A stretch of 64,000 bases of DNA from Falsibacillus albus (GTDB lineage Bacteria > Bacillota > Bacilli > Bacillales > DSM-25281). The stretch covers positions 124,001 through 188,000 of the forward strand of contig NZ_RCVZ01000005.1 in NCBI RefSeq assembly GCF_003668575.1, read 5' to 3'. The first letter of the stretch is position 1. Each line of letters starts with the position of its first letter. The notes beneath the pieces were generated by a model. The model ran no database searches. It had not been told where the DNA came from and was given only the letters and a program-made list of their open reading frames with translations. Positions 1-9,528 of the stretch are shown in pieces. The translations under genes and the position numbers were made by a program.

Positions 1-110
1 CCGCTGAAGGATGATCCAAAGAATCTCTCCTTGCCTGCTGAGCCTCCGGAGTCTCGCTCCTTCCGCTCCAATCAACATAATATAATGAGTTATTCTAAAG
101 AAACAACCTT
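1..110 (-). repeat. Dispersed terminator-adjacent repeat, copy 1 (cut by window start)
   Basis: This is the right-hand part of a dispersed element seen several times in the window. It carries CTCCGGAGTCTCG, then CCTTCCGCT and CAATCAAC ending at position 76. An AT-rich tail related to TGATGAGTTATTTTAAAGA follows. Its left end lies outside the window. It sits 3' of priA on the transcribed strand. Better copies at 20918-21074 and 34030-34249 share the same blocks. Confidence 0.7.
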
Positions 111-148
111 TGACGGATAGCAACTATACGAAAAGTGCCTTTATCATT

Positions 149-2560
149 TCACATCATCATATAAGGATTGATATCGATCGAGATCGCCAAACCATTTGAG
201 GCTTGTGATTGATAATGTTCAATCACTTTTTTCAATGTTTCAACCAGTCCTGGTTCACGCTTGTATTTTATCAAACATTGGTAGCGATATCTATTCTTGA
301 TCCTAGGAATCGGAGAAGCTACCGGTCCAAGGACAATAGCTTCACTGGATAATCTCGATTGTACATATTTGGTGATCTTCTCTGCGGTGCTTACAACTTT
401 CAGCAATTCTTCGTGGCTGATATTAATCAATGACAAATAATAGAATGGCGGATAGGATCCCATCTTTCTCATCATCATTTCCTGATGGTAAAACCGATCG
501 TAATCCTGATCCCCTGCCAATACGATGCTATAGTGTTCAGGAGTATATGTCTGGATGACCACTTCCCCTTCCAACTCATGCCTGCCTGCCCTTCCGCTTA
601 CTTGTGTGAGGAGCTGGAAGGTTTTCTCCGAAGCCCTGAAATCAGGAAGGTGCAGCATTGTATCAGCACTCAATACACCGACAAGTGTGATGTTCGGGAA
701 ATCCAGACCCTTGGCGATCATTTGCGTCCCTAATAATATATCCGCCTTTCCGTCTTCGAACTGGTTCAGGAGCTTTTCGTGTGCCCCTTTTCGGCTCGTT
801 GTGTCCACATCCATCCTGATGACCCTGGCTTCTGGTATTAGCTTGGAAAGTTCTTCCTCGACCTTTTGCGTCCCTGTTCCAAAGTAACGGATGTGCTCAC
901 TGGAGCATTCAGGGCAATTCATTGGTACCCGTTCTTCAAACCCGCAGTAATGGCATTTCATTTGTTCTGAATACCGATGATAGGTCAGCGAAATATCACA
1001 ATGGGGACATTGGGATACGTGCCCGCAATCCCTGCACATGATAAATGAAGAATGCCCACGCTTGTTTAAAAACAGGACTGACTGCTCCTTTTTTTCCAAC
1101 CTGTCTTTTAGCTTCTCAAATAATTCAGTTGAGAACATGGAGCGATTGCCGCCCCGCAGCTCCTCTCTCATATCCACAATGGAAACCGAAGGCATCGCTT
1201 GATCATTCATCCTTTTGGATAATGATAGAAGCGTATAGACCCCTTTTTTGGCGCGGGCGAATGTTTCCAGAGATGGAGTGGCGCTTCCTAATATGATAGG
1301 GCAATGGTTTTGTACCCCTCTATGAATGGCAACCTCACGGGCATGGTATCGAGGGTTTTCCTCCTGCTTGTAGCTTGTCTCATGCTCTTCATCGATGATG
1401 ATGATCCCCAAATTTTCAAATGGGGCAAAAATAGCCGATCGGGCACCGACGACCACCTTGACTTCTTTCCGCTGAATCTTTCGCCATTCATCATATTTTT
1501 CCCCTACGGAGAGGCCGCTGTGAAGCACTGCAACAGCGTCTCCAAATCTTCCTTTGAAGCGATGCACCATTTGCGGGGTCAAGGAGATTTCCGGAACAAG
1601 TACAATCGCTTCCTTGCCGTCATTCAATACTTTTTGGATCGATTGTAAGTAGACCTCTGTTTTTCCGCTCCCCGTCACACCGTATAATAAGAAAGTTTCA
1701 TGTGTCCGATTTTCAATCGATTTTAAAATGGGACCTATCGCATTTGACTGTTCATCCGTCAGTTGAAAGGGCTTCGTTCTTTTAAACTGTCTATTCTCAA
1801 ATGGATCGCGGTAAATTTCCTTCTGCCTTTCTCCCAATAATCCTTTTTTTATCAAACCACGGATGGTTGACTGTGTTGCGCCAGTATCCTCCATAAGCTC
1901 CTTTGCTGAAACTTCCGTCGATTCACTCTTTAAAAACCATTCTAAAACTACCTTTTGCTTCACCGCATTCCCTGATAATCCAAGAACTTGTTCTTTCAAA
2001 TCGTCGTGGTCCAGCTGGCAGAATATCTCTCGCACCGTTTTCTTCTTCGCCTTATTCTTTACTAAATAGAGGACTTCAAGGCTTCCATTTTTTATTTCTG
2101 ATTGAATGTTTGAGAGCAGCCCTTTATCCTCTATCTCAGCCCAAGGCAGTCCATCTTTCCCATTGAATATTCCCTCCAGATCAGATGGGAGGGCTGTTTG
2201 ATCGACTACCCGGATGATCTTTTCGTATTTTGCCTTCATCGCCGCGGGAAGCATTGCTTGAAATACGGATATTTTAAAGCTTAATGTTTTTTCCGTGAGC
2301 CAATGTGCCAGATTCAACAGCTCTTCATTGAGAACAGGAGTCAAATCCATCGGTTCTTCAATTTCTTTAAGCTTTTTCACATCCGTATTTCGCTTTATTC
2401 CTACAACAAATCCTTGTATTTTCCTAGGTCCGAATGGAACAACGACACGCATTCCCGGATGGATGGCACCGACCCACTTCGCAGGAATTTCGTAATCAAA
2501 GATCCTGTCCGTCTGCATCGCAGGCACATCTACAATCACACTTGCTATTTCCACTTTCAT
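149..2560 (-). CDS. priA: Primosomal protein N' (PriA), replication restart helicase
   Basis: An 803-aa protein, the usual length for Bacillus PriA. It is a 3'-5' superfamily 2 DNA helicase that recognises stalled or broken forks and reloads the replisome through the DnaD/DnaB/DnaI pathway. Visible parts are an N-terminal fork-binding domain, Walker A GVTGSGKT near residues 294-301, the DEEH box near 390-393, and a cysteine-rich zinc module around 510-555 (CRDCG, CPHC, CHYCG, CPEC) inserted in the helicase core. Its ATG overlaps the coaBC stop codon in an ATGA, so the two are translationally coupled. The coaBC-priA pair is conserved in Bacillus and normally continues into def-fmt, which would lie left of the window. 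Confidence 0.97.
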   Translation of the reverse strand: MKVEIASVIVDVPAMQTDRIFDYEIPAKWVGAIHPGMRVVVPFGPRKIQGFVVGIKRNTDVKKLKEIEEPMDLTPVLNEELLNLAHWLTEKTLSFKISVFQAMLPAAMKAKYEKIIRVVDQTALPSDLEGIFNGKDGLPWAEIEDKGLLSNIQSEIKNGSLEVLYLVKNKAKKKTVREIFCQLDHDDLKEQVLGLSGNAVKQKVVLEWFLKSESTEVSAKELMEDTGATQSTIRGLIKKGLLGERQKEIYRDPFENRQFKRTKPFQLTDEQSNAIGPILKSIENRTHETFLLYGVTGSGKTEVYLQSIQKVLNDGKEAIVLVPEISLTPQMVHRFKGRFGDAVAVLHSGLSVGEKYDEWRKIQRKEVKVVVGARSAIFAPFENLGIIIIDEEHETSYKQEENPRYHAREVAIHRGVQNHCPIILGSATPSLETFARAKKGVYTLLSLSKRMNDQAMPSVSIVDMREELRGGNRSMFSTELFEKLKDRLEKKEQSVLFLNKRGHSSFIMCRDCGHVSQCPHCDISLTYHRYSEQMKCHYCGFEERVPMNCPECSSEHIRYFGTGTQKVEEELSKLIPEARVIRMDVDTTSRKGAHEKLLNQFEDGKADILLGTQMIAKGLDFPNITLVGVLSADTMLHLPDFRASEKTFQLLTQVSGRAGRHELEGEVVIQTYTPEHYSIVLAGDQDYDRFYHQEMMMRKMGSYPPFYYLSLINISHEELLKVVSTAEKITKYVQSRLSSEAIVLGPVASPIPRIKNRYRYQCLIKYKREPGLVETLKKVIEHYQSQASNGLAISIDINPYMMM

Positions 2561-3762
2561 CGATCCCTTTTCATTGATTGGACGATTTCATTCAACAATT
2601 CCTTCGCTACCATCCGTTTACTCATAAGCGACAACTCCTTCTTTGAACCATCTCGCTTATAAATAGTGACGATATTCGTATCACCGGCAAAGCCTGCCCC
2701 TTCCTGGGTCACGTTATTTGCCACGATGATATCCGCGTTTTTTTGCTGGAGCTTCTTCATCGCATACTGGTCGATATTTTCAGTTTCTGCAGCAAATCCG
2801 ACAAGGAATTGATGTTCTTTTTTCTCCCCCAAGTCTTTCAAGATATCCTTTGTCCGCTCCAACTCAATCACTAAATCGCCATCCTGTTTTTTCATTTTAT
2901 GGCCGTATATGTATTTTGGCTTGTAATCCGCTACAGCGGCACTCTTGATGATGATATCCGCTTCGGGAGCATGTTTCATGACTTCATGATACATATCTTC
3001 GGCAGTTTCGGCTGGCAGGATGGTGACTCCATCCGGTGCGGGTAGGGAAGAATTCGTGACCAGAAGCACTTCTGCGCCCTCTTTTGCGGCTTCTCCAGCA
3101 ATAGCAAACCCCATTTTCCCACTCGATCTATTCGTAAAATAGCGAATCGGATCAATTTTTTCCTTTGTCGCTCCTGCTGTGACAATGATTCGCTTCCCTT
3201 TGAGCATGCCTTTGGACCTGTCATGAAAAAAGCCTTCAATTAATGAAACGATCTTTTCCGGTTCTTCCAGCCTGCCTTTTCCGACCCATCCGCACGCCAG
3301 ATAGCCTTCACTCGGTTCAATGAATTGATACCCGTATCGATCAAGGGTTTGAATGTTTTTTTGCACAGCGGGATGATCATACATATTGACATTCATTGCC
3401 GGCGCAATCCATACTGGGGCTTTCGTAGCGAGAAGGGTCGTTGTGATCATATTGTCCGCAATCCCATTTGCAAGCTTGCCGATTACATTTGCGGTTGCCG
3501 GCGCGACAATGATCAAATCAGGCCAATCTGCGAGGTCGATATGGGCAATGACTTCCGGATTTTTTTCATCGAAGGTATCAAAATAAACCTCATTCCTTGA
3601 TAACGCCTGGAAAGTCAAAGGTGCAATGAACTGACGGGCAGAATCACTCATGATCACTTTAATATCTGCACCAGCCTGCTTGATTTTGCTGGTCAGCGCA
3701 GCTGCTTTATAGGCAGCGATCCCACCGGTCACACATAATAGAATATTTTTGCCTTTCAACAT
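2557..3762 (-). CDS. coaBC: Bifunctional phosphopantothenoylcysteine decarboxylase / phosphopantothenate-cysteine ligase
   Basis: A 401-aa fusion enzyme carrying two consecutive steps of coenzyme A synthesis. The N-terminal half (about 1-185) is the FMN-dependent CoaC decarboxylase, with PAMNVNMY substrate-loop residues and the active-site cysteine in GYLACGWVG. The C-terminal half (about 186-401) is the CTP-dependent CoaB ligase, starting with RIIVTAGAT and containing IRYFTNRSSGKMG. A GGGGG Shine-Dalgarno lies 7 nt before the ATG. The gene is preceded by rpoZ, from which a hairpin separates it, and is coupled to priA. Length and domain order match the Bacillus enzyme. Confidence 0.97.
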   Translation of the reverse strand: MLKGKNILLCVTGGIAAYKAAALTSKIKQAGADIKVIMSDSARQFIAPLTFQALSRNEVYFDTFDEKNPEVIAHIDLADWPDLIIVAPATANVIGKLANGIADNMITTTLLATKAPVWIAPAMNVNMYDHPAVQKNIQTLDRYGYQFIEPSEGYLACGWVGKGRLEEPEKIVSLIEGFFHDRSKGMLKGKRIIVTAGATKEKIDPIRYFTNRSSGKMGFAIAGEAAKEGAEVLLVTNSSLPAPDGVTILPAETAEDMYHEVMKHAPEADIIIKSAAVADYKPKYIYGHKMKKQDGDLVIELERTKDILKDLGEKKEHQFLVGFAAETENIDQYAMKKLQQKNADIIVANNVTQEGAGFAGDTNIVTIYKRDGSKKELSLMSKRMVAKELLNEIVQSMKRDR

Positions 3763-3856
3763 CGTGCATCCCCCAAATTCAATAAATTCGTACTTTCATT
3801 ATGAATGTTTTTTTGATCTTTTGCACTTAATTGATACATCGCCAAATGACAAAATG

Positions 3857-3891
3857 AAAATAACAACCTATCAATAGGTTGTTATTTTTTC
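3857..3891. terminator. Hairpin between rpoZ and coaBC, probable (bidirectional) terminator
   Basis: A near-perfect inverted repeat, ATAACAACCTA / TAGGTTGTTAT. On the plus strand it is followed by six T residues; on the minus strand by TTTTCATTTT. As rpoZ is read on the minus strand, this would be a leaky terminator that lowers read-through into coaBC-priA. Confidence 0.6.
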
Positions 3892-3910
3892 GAATACATA
3901 GAATTAGCTA

Positions 3911-4120
3911 TTAGTCTGAAACTTCCACACCTTTTTTCATCGTAAGGTTATTTGCATGAATTTCTTCCAATGCTTTTCCTACATATTTATGGGAAACGGT
4001 TTTGTCCAATGTCAAAGGACTTTTCTCCTGCAGCTTGCGCGCCCTTTTAGCGGCGATTGTCACCAAGGAATATTTTGAATCGATTTTGTTTAATAAAGAG
4101 TCAATCGATGGATAAAGCAT
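3911..4120 (-). CDS. rpoZ: DNA-directed RNA polymerase omega subunit
   Basis: A 69-aa protein, typical of Bacillus omega. It has the conserved helix [15 protein letters not shown] near residues 18-32 and the following NLTMKKG-type segment. Omega helps fold and assemble the beta' subunit and stabilises the core enzyme. The ATG lies two nucleotides after the gmk stop codon, so it is probably translated by coupling. The remA-gmk-rpoZ-coaBC-priA order is the standard Bacillus order. Confidence 0.95.
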   Translation of the reverse strand: MLYPSIDSLLNKIDSKYSLVTIAAKRARKLQEKSPLTLDKTVSHKYVGKALEEIHANNLTMKKGVEVSD

Positions 4121-4121
4121 A

Positions 4122-5011
<890 letters not shown>

Positions 5012-5071
5012 GTTGTTCCTCCGATCAATAATAATCTAGTTTGACCGTCAAACGGCCGTTTTAATCAATTA

Positions 5072-5947
5072 TCATTCAATATTCTGAACTTGTTCTCTCA
5101 TTTTCTCCAAATATGTTTTCAATTCCACAACAGTATGAGAAATATTCGAGTCATTTGCCTTTGAGCCGATCGTATTCACTTCCCGATTCATTTCCTGAAT
5201 CATGAAATCCAGCTTCCGCCCAATCGGTTGCTTCTGATCTAGCGCTTGTCTGAACTGTGCAATATGGCTATCAAGCCTTGTCATTTCCTCACTGATGTCC
5301 GACTTATCCGCAAATATGGCGAGTTCGGTCATGATCCTTGCCTCATCGATTTCCCCGTTCATCCACTCCGACACTTTTTTCTCGAGTCGAGCCTTATATT
5401 TCTCCGTAACCGCAGGTGCATACTCCTTCAGCTTCTTGAGCTCAAGATTGAAGGCCCGTAACTGATGAAGCAGGTCTTTTTTCAATGCCTGCCCTTCTGC
5501 AGCCCTCATTTCAGACAGTTTTTGCACTGCACCGTAGACGGCTTCCAGCACGAGTGAATCGATCATTTCATTCTCTTCTTCCATTTCTTCAATTGAAATA
5601 AAATCCGAACGATTGATTAAATCCTTAAGATCAATTTCAGTATGTACGTTGAAGGTATCCTTGATTTTATTTACTAATTGATAATAATCCTCTAATAGTT
5701 CCCAGTCAATATGCAACTTCCGTTTCACTAAACCTTCGCCTTCGAATGCTATGAAGACTTCCGTTCGGCCACGTTTCACGATATCGCCGATGTTCTTCTT
5801 GATTTTTTCCTCTATGCTCAATAATTGCCTTGGCATACGAATATTAAATTCACAGAAACGATGATTCACAGATTTCATTTCAACTGTAACCGCATATTGC
5901 GACGATTCTGCCCTTCCACGGCCAAACCCCGTCATACTCATCACCAT
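5072..5947 (-). CDS. yloC: YicC/YloC family endoribonuclease
   Basis: A 291-aa member of the YicC family. It opens with the family signature SMTGFGRG and contains VNHRFCEFNIRMP near residues 28-40 and a C-terminal GRKLDFMIQEMNREVNTIGSKAND block. E. coli YicC acts as an endoribonuclease affecting small RNA turnover; the Bacillus role is less clear. The first three possible starts are ATG, GTG, ATG; I used the first. It lies between the ATPase terminator and remA, as in B. subtilis. Confidence 0.93.
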   Translation of the reverse strand: MVMSMTGFGRGRAESSQYAVTVEMKSVNHRFCEFNIRMPRQLLSIEEKIKKNIGDIVKRGRTEVFIAFEGEGLVKRKLHIDWELLEDYYQLVNKIKDTFNVHTEIDLKDLINRSDFISIEEMEEENEMIDSLVLEAVYGAVQKLSEMRAAEGQALKKDLLHQLRAFNLELKKLKEYAPAVTEKYKARLEKKVSEWMNGEIDEARIMTELAIFADKSDISEEMTRLDSHIAQFRQALDQKQPIGRKLDFMIQEMNREVNTIGSKANDSNISHTVVELKTYLEKMREQVQNIE

Positions 5948-5975
5948 TCGTGATCACATCCATTTCGAAAGAAAG

Positions 5976-6011
5976 CTAAAAAGAAAAGGCAATAGAGCAG
6001 CCTCTATTACC
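5976..6011 (-). terminator. Intrinsic terminator of the Ca2+ ATPase gene
   Basis: On the minus strand GGTAATAGAG and CTCTATTGCC form a 10-bp stem with a 4-nt loop, followed by TTTTCTTTTT. It lies about 20 nt after the ATPase stop codon. Confidence 0.8.
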
Positions 6012-6030
6012 TTTAGGATTATACCATAAT

Positions 6031-8709
6031 TCAAGTCTTTTTTCTTAAATAAAATGATCCAGCTAATAAAAACGTAGGGATTGCGCTCATTCCAATTATC
6101 AATAGCCAATCTCTCATGATGATCGGGACTGTATGGAAAATGGGCTGCAATGCCGGGGTATAGATGACAATAAGCATCAAGAGCAATGAAGAGATGACGG
6201 CCCCCACTAAGTACCAATTTCCAAACGGATTGCGGGCAAAAACCGACTTCTCGCTTCGGCAGTCAAATACATGGATCAATTGAGCCAGGACAAGCGTGGC
6301 AAACGCAATTGTCTGAGCATACGCCAATTGATCTGGATTTCGATGGTAGATGGTCACGAATGCCATCAAAGTGGAAACCCCGATTAAGAAGCCCCTGGAA
6401 ACCACCTTCCAACCAAGCCCTCTTGCAAATACGCCTTCTTTGTGATGCCGCGGCTTCCGTTTCATTACATCTTCTTCAGGTTTATCGAGACCCAGCGCCA
6501 TGGCTGGAAGTCCATCCGTCACTAAATTCACCCATAGAATCTGAATAGGAACGAGTGGAAGCGGAAGTGCCAGAATCATGGCAAACAGCATGACAAGGAT
6601 TTCGCCTACATTCGAAGCCAATAAGTATCGGATGAACTTTCTAATGTTTTCATATATGTTCCTGCCCTCTTTGATCGCTGCTTTAATCGTGGCAAAATTA
6701 TCGTCCAACAAAACAAGTGCGGATGCCTCCTTCGCAACATCCGTTCCGGTAATCCCCATTGAAACACCGATATCCGCGGTTTTGATGGCAGGTGCATCAT
6801 TGACACCATCCCCCGTCATCGCGACAATATGCCCTCGATTTTGCAATGCCTTCACAATCTTCAGCTTGTGCTCCGGCGACACCCTGGCAAAGACGGAGAC
6901 TTGTTCCACTTCTTCCTCCAGCTCTTCAACCGTCATCTCATTCAATACTTTACCTTCGAGGACTTTTGCATTTCCTTTTATTATCCCGAGCTGTCTGGCA
7001 ATCGCCTCTGCGGTGATGGCATGGTCCCCTGTAATCATCACGGTTTTGATCCCTGCATCCCTGCATTCTTTCACTGCTGCTTTAACCTCGGGACGAGGAG
7101 GATCGATCATTCCTTGGAGTCCGATAAAGGTCAGATTCTTTTCAGCTTCTGATTCATGCAATATGATCGTTTTGGAATCTATCGGCTTGAATGCAATGGC
7201 TATTGTCCTGAGCGCCTGCATTGCTAGCCCTTCGACCGCATCATTCACTTTTTCCCTGGACTCTCCTCCCAAATGCTGAAGCCTGCCTGTCCATAATATA
7301 GACTCACTTACACCTACAATGACATCAGGTGCGCCTTTTGTGATGACAAACCTTTTCCCGTGCTGATCCTTAATGATCATGCTCATCATTTTCCTTGATG
7401 AATCGAAAGGAAACTCCTTTTCAACCGTAAATTGCTTTAATAGGTTCTCCCTTTTTAATCCTGCTTTCATGGCAGCCACAAGAAGGGCTCCTTCCGTCGG
7501 GTCTCCGTCAATGATATAATCATTTTCCTTCTGTTTCAGCTCTGCATGATTGCATAATGCCCCAAATGTCAACAGCTGCTGCAATTCCTTGGAGTTCCCA
7601 GGCAATACTTTATGATCCCTTTGATAAAATTCACCTCCTGGATGATAGCCGGTTCCTGTCACATTCCACGTTTGACCGCTGCTCCATATATGTGTGACGG
7701 TCATCTTGTTCTGGGTCATGGTTCCGGTCTTATCCGAACATATCACCGAGGCACAGCCAAGTGTCTCAACAGCTGGTAACTTTCTGACAATCGCATTCAT
7801 CCGGATCATACGCTGCACCCCAAGCGACAAGGCAACTGTGACGATCGCTGGAAGACCTTCAGGGATCGCTGCAACAGCTAATGAAACACCAGCCAAAAAC
7901 ATCGTATATAAATCATGCCCCTGTATGACTCCAATGGCCACAACCAAGGCCGTTAACAATAAGGCGAAAGTGATGAGGATTTTCCCCAGCTGTTCAAGCC
8001 GCCTTTGAAGCGGAGTGACCATCACTTGTGCATTCTGCAGCATATGGGCGATCTGCCCCATCGCTGTTTTCATCCCGATGGAGGTGACCACGCCGATCCC
8101 ATTTCCGCGCGTCACCATCGTCCCCATGAAAGCCATATTTTCCAAATCGCCCAGGCTTACATTTTCACCCGCTACAATATCGACCTTTTTGGATACAGGC
8201 AATGATTCGCCTGTCAATGCCGATTCCTCTATTTCAAGATTATTCGATTCGATTATCCTCACATCAGCGCCGATTCGATCGCCGCTCGAAAATTTGATTA
8301 CGTCCCCCACAACTACTTCTTTAGAGGTTATTTTCAGCCAACCTCTATCCCTGAGGACATACACCTGCGGAGCAGACAGCTCTTTCAATGCATGAAGGGA
8401 CTTTTCTGCCTTCCGTTCCTGAAAAAAGCCTAAAAACCCATTAATCAGAACGATGGCGATAATTGCAATCGCATCAATATATTCCCCCAGCAGCCCCGAA
8501 ATCAACGTTGCCGCCAATAAAACAAGCACCATAAAATCTTTGAACTGGCTGAAAAAAAGCAATAACGCCGACTGCTTCTCCCCTTCATCTAGCTCATTCC
8601 AGCCAAACTGTTTTCGCCGGTTCTTTACTTCCTCTTCCTGGAGCCCACATTGAAAATTCGTATTCAAGGCCTTTTCTACGTCTTTTTCCCCCATCTCATG
8701 GTACTTCAT
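6031..8709 (-). CDS. yloB: P-type Ca2+-transporting ATPase (YloB family)
   Basis: An 892-aa P2A-type ATPase, close in length and sequence to B. subtilis YloB (890 aa). It exports Ca2+ from the cytoplasm and is linked in B. subtilis to spore heat resistance. Visible features are the actuator TGES motif near 166-169, PEGLPA in membrane helix 4 near 283-288, the phosphorylation site DKTGT with Asp326, the hinge TGDGVNDAPA, and the C-terminal six-helix transport domain. Start MKYHEMG matches the family start. The Shine-Dalgarno GGAG is rather far from the ATG (about 12 nt). A minus-strand extended -10 (TGCTATATG) near 8750 is a plausible promoter. Confidence 0.96.
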   Translation of the reverse strand: MKYHEMGEKDVEKALNTNFQCGLQEEEVKNRRKQFGWNELDEGEKQSALLLFFSQFKDFMVLVLLAATLISGLLGEYIDAIAIIAIVLINGFLGFFQERKAEKSLHALKELSAPQVYVLRDRGWLKITSKEVVVGDVIKFSSGDRIGADVRIIESNNLEIEESALTGESLPVSKKVDIVAGENVSLGDLENMAFMGTMVTRGNGIGVVTSIGMKTAMGQIAHMLQNAQVMVTPLQRRLEQLGKILITFALLLTALVVAIGVIQGHDLYTMFLAGVSLAVAAIPEGLPAIVTVALSLGVQRMIRMNAIVRKLPAVETLGCASVICSDKTGTMTQNKMTVTHIWSSGQTWNVTGTGYHPGGEFYQRDHKVLPGNSKELQQLLTFGALCNHAELKQKENDYIIDGDPTEGALLVAAMKAGLKRENLLKQFTVEKEFPFDSSRKMMSMIIKDQHGKRFVITKGAPDVIVGVSESILWTGRLQHLGGESREKVNDAVEGLAMQALRTIAIAFKPIDSKTIILHESEAEKNLTFIGLQGMIDPPRPEVKAAVKECRDAGIKTVMITGDHAITAEAIARQLGIIKGNAKVLEGKVLNEMTVEELEEEVEQVSVFARVSPEHKLKIVKALQNRGHIVAMTGDGVNDAPAIKTADIGVSMGITGTDVAKEASALVLLDDNFATIKAAIKEGRNIYENIRKFIRYLLASNVGEILVMLFAMILALPLPLVPIQILWVNLVTDGLPAMALGLDKPEEDVMKRKPRHHKEGVFARGLGWKVVSRGFLIGVSTLMAFVTIYHRNPDQLAYAQTIAFATLVLAQLIHVFDCRSEKSVFARNPFGNWYLVGAVISSLLLMLIVIYTPALQPIFHTVPIIMRDWLLIIGMSAIPTFLLAGSFYLRKKT

Positions 8710-8788
8710 CCAACCAACTCACTCTCCTCTTTCAAACCAGAAGTTGTCCTTCCCATATAGCAAGCATATTCAGCCAACAAAAGAAAAA

Positions 8789-8797
8789 TGATATAAT
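8789..8797 (+). promoter_or_regulatory. Extended -10 promoter reading into the structured intergenic element
   Basis: TGATATAAT on the plus strand is a perfect extended -10 element (TGnTATAAT) for SigmaA. A weak -35 (TTCAGC) lies 17 bp upstream. The predicted start near 8804 falls two nucleotides before the conserved head of the structured element at 8806. No coding start follows, so if active it makes a non-coding transcript. Confidence 0.55.
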
Positions 8798-8804
8798 GTT
8801 GAAA

Positions 8805-9062
8805 GAAAAGCGGAGGCGGCTTGGTCAGAGGCGAAGAGATTGGACCGTAGCACCGCGAGATAAAGGAAACACGAAGAGCGGATAACGATTCGATGTTGAC
8901 TTATCGTAAGGGGAATCCTGAAGTCTGCTAGTCGATAGCCTCCGGAGCTGGACAACATGGAGCGCCGGCTATGTTCGCCACGTCCTGTGGCAACGCCTGC
9001 ACTAGTACATCCTGTACGTCGAAGCGAAGGCGGCTTGACCATCGACAAAGAGCAGGGAACTT
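8805..9062 (+). ncRNA. Candidate structured non-coding RNA / repeat element in the yloB-rqcH gap
   Basis: A GC-rich island in an AT-rich gap, starting just after an extended -10 promoter. Visible structure includes GATTC...GAATC at 8887-8917 enclosing CTTA/TAAG, ATAGCC...GGCTAT further on, a CTCCGGAG palindrome and GTAC-N5-GTAC. The head (8806-8838) is repeated imperfectly at 9022-9055 in the same orientation. It is matched at 29 of 33 positions by a segment directly after the sigE stop codon (34380-34413, minus strand). It resembles GC-rich dispersed repeats of Bacillus genomes. Transcription is inferred only. An overlapping minus-strand ORF of 92 codons has no recognisable product and is not called. 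Confidence 0.45.
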
Positions 9063-9101
9063 AAGTTGAGGTGCGGCAAATTCTGTTGATTAGTGTCGAT
9101 T

Positions 9102-9215
9102 GGCCGATATTTGACTGAAATCGGCCGATATATTTAAATTTAGACCGATATATGTGCTGAATCGGCCGATATAATCAAAATTAGACCGAAAAACCCGTTA
9201 AACTGGCCGATATAT
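9102..9215. repeat. Phased array of six GGCCGATAT / GACCGATAT half sites
   Basis: The core CCGA occurs at 9104, 9125, 9145, 9166, 9186 and 9207, with spacings of 21, 20, 21, 20 and 21 bp. This equals three tandem copies of a 41-bp unit, each holding two sites. Some sites are palindromic (ATCGGCCGAT at 9161-9170). Intervening sequence is AT-rich and not identical. Spacing close to two helical turns places all sites on one DNA face. No protein is coded. Function unknown. Confidence 0.7.
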
Positions 9216-9528
9216 TACATTTCTGAACATTATTTGGACAGAAGAGATCGAAAATATCCCAGCAGACGTCATTTTTAAATAAAAAAACGTCTTTTTCAAA
9301 CTGAATCCCTAAAAATCACAAGATTCCAGCAGCAAATCAGCACTTACGGTTATTTACTAAAAGATTGTTGTTTTAAAAGTATTTTATGATCAAAGCAAGA
9401 GCGGCAGATGCTAACCAAGGCGAGATCCTGCAGCAGATATCCCCCTTGCCCAATGTTTGATATAAAGCAGCAATCTTACGTAAAGAGCCTTCTAAATTAA
9501 TCATATAAATAGAAAAGGATGTTCATTA
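9216..9528. other. Gene-free leader region upstream of rqcH
   Basis: AT-rich sequence without a gene. Positions 9360-9400 hold an inverted remnant of the dispersed repeat tail (AGATTGTTGTTTTAAAAG followed by ATGATCA). The rqcH Shine-Dalgarno AAAAGGA is at 9513-9519. TATAAA at 9504-9509 may be part of its promoter, but no convincing -35 was found. Confidence 0.4.

Noticed and set aside
6578-7279. 233-codon plus-strand frame inside the Ca2+ ATPase gene
   Set aside because: Antisense shadow of yloB; the yloB protein is conserved along this whole stretch.
8770-9048. 92-codon minus-strand frame across the GC-rich element
   Set aside because: No Shine-Dalgarno, no family resemblance, and it follows the repeat structure instead of codon-like composition.
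9102-9215. CRISPR array
   Set aside because: The conserved part is only about 9 nt, spacers are about 11 nt and diverged, and no cas genes are present.
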